A stretch of 5,358 nt of DNA, taken from Methanoculleus sp. (GTDB taxonomy: Archaea > Halobacteriota > Methanomicrobia > Methanomicrobiales > Methanoculleaceae). The stretch lies in NCBI GenBank assembly GCA_023230425.1, contig JALNXI010000149.1, positions 1-5,358 on the forward strand, given 5' to 3'. Position numbers and translations under genes: made by a program. The notes beneath the pieces are model-generated. The model did not search any database. It was not told the DNA's origin and was given only the letters and a program-made list of their open reading frames with translations. Below are positions 5,289-5,358 of this stretch, piece by piece (within the stretch, counting starts at the first letter, position 1; the number at the start of each line of letters is the position of its first letter).

Positions 5289-5358
5289 TCAGGTTGTCCC
5301 GATCAACATAGAAGAGGAGATGAAATCATGCTACATCGACTACGCGATGAGCGTGATC
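5278..5358 (+). CDS. gyrA: DNA gyrase subunit A, N-terminal fragment cut by window end
   Basis: Only the first 27 codons are present. They read (M)TSNQVVPINIEEEMKSCY followed by IDYAMSVI, the universal N-terminus of GyrA (compare E. coli [22 protein letters not shown]). GyrA is the DNA-breaking/rejoining subunit with the catalytic tyrosine, which lies beyond the window. The gene starts at TTG, overlapping gyrB by 11 nt in another frame. The only other in-frame start, ATG 5320, would remove the conserved VNIEEE segment. The overlap and the strong Shine-Dalgarno imply translational coupling and balanced A:B synthesis from one mRNA. GyrA rather than ParC is inferred from adjacency to gyrB. Confidence 0.93.
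   Translation, partial: MTSNQVVPINIEEEMKSCYIDYAMSVI

Overview
The window looks like GC-rich euryarchaeal chromosome, most likely a methanogen of the Methanomicrobiales (Methanoculleus-like). This placement rests on recognising protein families, on archaeal-style TATA boxes upstream of gyrB, on strong GGAGG(T) ribosome-binding sites, and on a stand-alone PDGLE subunit in the metal transporter. It is an inference, not the result of a search. All genes are on the + strand and coding density is high.

Positions 32-2696 hold a complete energy-coupling-factor (ECF) type transition-metal importer in the order M-N-O-Q: the substrate-binding membrane protein CbiM/NikM, a small PDGLE-domain (NikN/CbiN-like) membrane subunit, the ATPase CbiO and the coupling permease CbiQ. 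Overlaps of 1 nt (M/N) and 4 nt (O/Q) and a 30-nt gap (N/O) indicate one operon. The CbiM subunit keeps the N-terminal Met-His and His67 expected to bind Ni2+ or Co2+. The PDGLE partner leans toward a nickel-type (NikMN) system, but sequence alone does not settle the metal. Either metal suits a methanogen: nickel for F430, hydrogenase and CODH, cobalt for corrinoid methyltransferases.

Positions 2752-3066 encode a 104-residue soluble protein that I do not recognise. A non-coding stretch follows (3067-3317). Its first half is GC-rich with several small dyads. Its second half is AT-rich and carries the presumed gyrase promoter, which is embedded in nested inverted repeats plus a short direct repeat. 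The Shine-Dalgarno of gyrB is partly inside a small GC hairpin.

Positions 3318-5288 encode a full DNA gyrase subunit B of the compact type (656 aa). From 5278 to the window end are the first 27 codons of gyrA, which starts at TTG inside the end of gyrB. The two subunits are therefore likely translationally coupled from one mRNA.

I found no mobile element, CRISPR array, tRNA or rRNA, and no clear novel multi-gene system. The most interesting material is the regulatory-looking architecture in front of gyrB, the unrecognised 104-aa gene, an insertion in the GyrB ATPase domain and the unresolved metal specificity of the transporter.
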